Assembly (NCBI GenBank): GCA_040285825.1
Contig: JAUPSS010000010.1
Coordinates: 186,001-250,000 of the forward strand
Source: Eukaryota sp. TZLM1-RC
Taxonomy: Eukaryota; Metamonada: BaSk clade
DNA: 64,000 nucleotides
Reading direction: 5' to 3'
In this document: piece after piece, positions 62,241-64,000 of the stretch
Numbering within the stretch: the first letter of the stretch is position 1
How the letters are laid out: each line of letters starts with the position of its first letter
Notes under the pieces: generated by a model
What the model was told of the DNA's origin: nothing
The model's database searches: none
What the model saw: the letters and a program-made list of their open reading frames with translations, nothing else
Translations under genes and position numbers: made by a program

Positions 62241-63330
62241 TAAATAATAGGAAAGTGAAACCTTTGTCATTCTATAGTAGATTACTTACAGAAACACAAA
62301 GAAAATGGTCCACTTTACAGAAAGAACTATATGCAATACTCTTGATTTTAACTGAAAGTTGCTTAGAAAACTACCTATTGACTAGACATTTAACAATTTT
62401 CACTGATCACAAAAACATTGCATTCCTGGCCACAGCCCCAGAGAAAAATAGAATTGTAAAGAGATGGCTGCTGATACTATCTGAATTCGACTTTGATATA
62501 GTCCATGAACCTGGTGAAGATAACCATTGGGCAGATATGCTATCGAGCAATATTGATTTGGATCAAAACGAGGAAACTCCTTCTATTTGTAGTATAAATA
62601 TACCAGATACTTTACTTTCGAATTACGAGATACCTCCACTAGACGATTATTCTGATTCGGACTTTGAAGATATCCCATCAATTTCATCTTTAAGCAGACA
62701 CCAAGACTTACCCATTTTTTCTCCTTGGTTCTCTAAAATAACATCCGAACAACAAATTGTCAAAAACAACAATGACTCTTTATTTGAAAATGCAATTCTA
62801 GATGAAAAGACTCAAATTTGGAAAAATAATAAAAATAAAATTTTAATTCCAAAGAGCCTCAGAAAACAGGCACTATTATTAATACATGGTTTAATTCAAT
62901 CTGGCCACCGCAGCAAAAATGATAGTTTAAACAAACTATCCAAAAGTGACTTCTACTGGCCTAATATGAGAAAGGACCTCATAAATCATGTCAAAAGTTG
63001 CCCAACTTGTCAAAAAACGGCTCCAGCTAAAAGATCAAAAACACCTTCCACAGGATGTCTATGGGCAGATCGTCCATTTGCCAGATTAAACGTCGACACA
63101 ATTGGACCTTTGAACACTGACAACGAAGGAAATAAATATTTATCAGTATTTGTAGACTCTTTTACTGGATATACGATTTTAGTCCCTCTAAAAGAACTCA
63201 ATGCCTTAGAAACCGCAGATGTTTTGATTTGGAACGTTTGCGCAATTTTTGGCATACCTATGTTAATTCATAGCGATAATGGACCTGAGTTCGCCAATGA
63301 GACTTTCAAAATAGTGTGTAACATACTTGC
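62241..63330 (+). pseudogene. pol: Gypsy pol copy, RNase H end and integrase, truncated
   Basis: Continues from 61,133 after the mini-element. It reads KVKPLSFYSRLLTETQRKW, FTDHKNIAFL, a HHCC zinc domain ending CPTCQK, NVDTIGP and HSDNGPEF, then is cut at about 63,326 (KIVCNILA) by AT-rich repeat DNA, before the catalytic Glu. Close to the intact pol at 44,750-45,830. One Arg-to-Ser change (MLSSNID) and few others; no stops. A recent copy killed by truncation. Confidence 0.9.
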
Positions 63331-63415
63331 AAAATACAAGGGTCAAAAAATAATACAAATACAAATACAGAAATACAACTACAAAATACAAATACAGAAA
63401 TACAAAATACAGATG
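63331..63415 (+). repeat. ATACAA-type low-complexity repeat
   Basis: Irregular tandem of aatacaa, aaatacag and aaatacaac units truncates the gypsy pol. The same kind of repeat recurs at about 63,915-64,000 and runs off the window. Confidence 0.85.
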
Positions 63416-63458
63416 TTTATCCAGTTGGTGTTTTAGTCAGAATTTCGAATGTATAAGG

Positions 63459-63749
63459 TTACTCTCTACGTTTTTTTAATACACTGTTATTCTTTTTTGC
63501 TATTCTTCTCGGTTTTCCTGCTGATGGGCCCACACAAGCGTGCATTAGTGAACTATCGACTTCTTCGTCGATTTCATCAATTAAGCTTTGTGTGTCTTCG
63601 GGAGCGACACTTGTGATCTCGACTGGTTCAGGATCAAATTCAATATCATCGTCATCACAAAACATAACCATAGTTTCCAGCTCAGCAACAATATCACTTT
63701 CAGGAAGATGAATATTATTTTCAATGAATGAGTTGTCAATCTGACTCAA
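63459..63749 (-). other. Unassigned acidic open frame
   Basis: 96 codons with no ATG at the start (TTG; first Met further in). It has an acidic middle (FCDDDDIEFDPEPVEI; DEIDEEVDSS) and a basic end (GKPRRIAKKNNSVLKKRRE). It lies between two ATACAA repeats. It might be the first exon or N-terminus of a transposase; no family recognised. Confidence 0.3.
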
Positions 63750-63914
63750 TTTATCTCCCCACTTATCTCACTTATCTTAGATCGTTTTATTGCTATTGAC
63801 GATATGGGTCTTAAAACCGGGAGGCGGTTCATGTTTGACAGACTTCTGGTAGTGGGGGGTGGAGGAAGATGTCATAATCAGAATGCAAAACACGGTAAAC
63901 CTAATTTTATAATG

Positions 63915-64000
63915 TGCAACAAAATACAAAAAAATAGAAATACATCGGAAAAAAATACAAATACAAATACAAAGAAAATACAGAATACAAATAAATACAG
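63915..64000 (+). repeat. ATACAA-type low-complexity repeat at window edge
   Basis: Same composition as 63,331-63,415; possibly the two ends of one repeat array or the flanks of an insertion that carries the acidic frame. Confidence 0.75.

Overview
This is AT-rich nuclear DNA from a eukaryote, probably a free-living protist; I cannot place it more precisely. The recognisable host genes (Sec61 alpha, an RPB9-like RNA polymerase subunit, a PA2G4/EBP1-like protein) are eukaryotic, use the standard code, show no introns, and sit close together with AATAAA-type signals. Around them is one of the denser retrotransposon graveyards one could expect to see in 64 kb. ORF starts at TTG or GTG were replaced by the first sensible ATG, or the frame was called a fragment. 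Family letters A-G below are local labels only.

Region 1 (1-36.4 kb) is almost entirely non-LTR retrotransposons that encode a single polyprotein: zinc knuckle, second zinc finger, reverse transcriptase (RT) with YMDD, then a CxC-x7-H-x4-C knuckle and a restriction-like endonuclease (RLE) of the R-x-D-x13-D type. At least six families (A to F, plus a G 5' module) are interleaved on both strands, nested with visible target-site duplications, 5'-truncated, chained head to tail and recombined. The best copy is A2 (23.1-26.6 kb), one frameshift from intact. An 8-kb mosaic block (15,174-23,135) is repeated directly at 26,665-34,623, on the other side of A2; the copies differ mainly in homopolymer lengths.

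Region 2 (36.4-41.6 kb) holds a Fanzor/TnpB-like remnant, an unrecognised 915-aa gene on +, and a convergent SEC61A gene on -, with stops only 41 bp apart.

Region 3 (41.9-47.3 kb) holds a decayed Ty3/gypsy copy, then a long intact gypsy pol ORF (RT-RNase H-integrase-chromodomain-like tail) lacking gag and most of its protease, followed by a polypurine tract and an unusually short 81-bp LTR that sits in a Tc1/mariner DD34E transposase gene.

Region 4 (47.3-51.4 kb) has an unassigned ORF, a cluster of CACGTG-type palindromes, a second Fanzor-like remnant, the RPB9-like gene and the PA2G4-like gene.

Region 5 (51.4-64 kb) is a second retroelement graveyard: L1-like fragments split by a solo LTR, a gypsy element with gag, a family E RLE element inserted in gypsy pol with a 13-bp target-site duplication, a second gypsy gag, an integrase ORF whose N-terminal half is not RT but an unknown domain, and a gypsy pol split by an 1.1-kb gag-only LTR mini-element. 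The mini-element has its own 140-bp LTRs but the same 13-bp primer-binding-site-like motif as the larger gypsy elements, which suggests shared priming and cross-mobilisation.

No tRNA, rRNA or CRISPR was recognised. The most unusual signals are the swapping of 5' modules among RLE families, the shared noncanonical priming motif, the very short LTRs and the RT-less integrase ORF.
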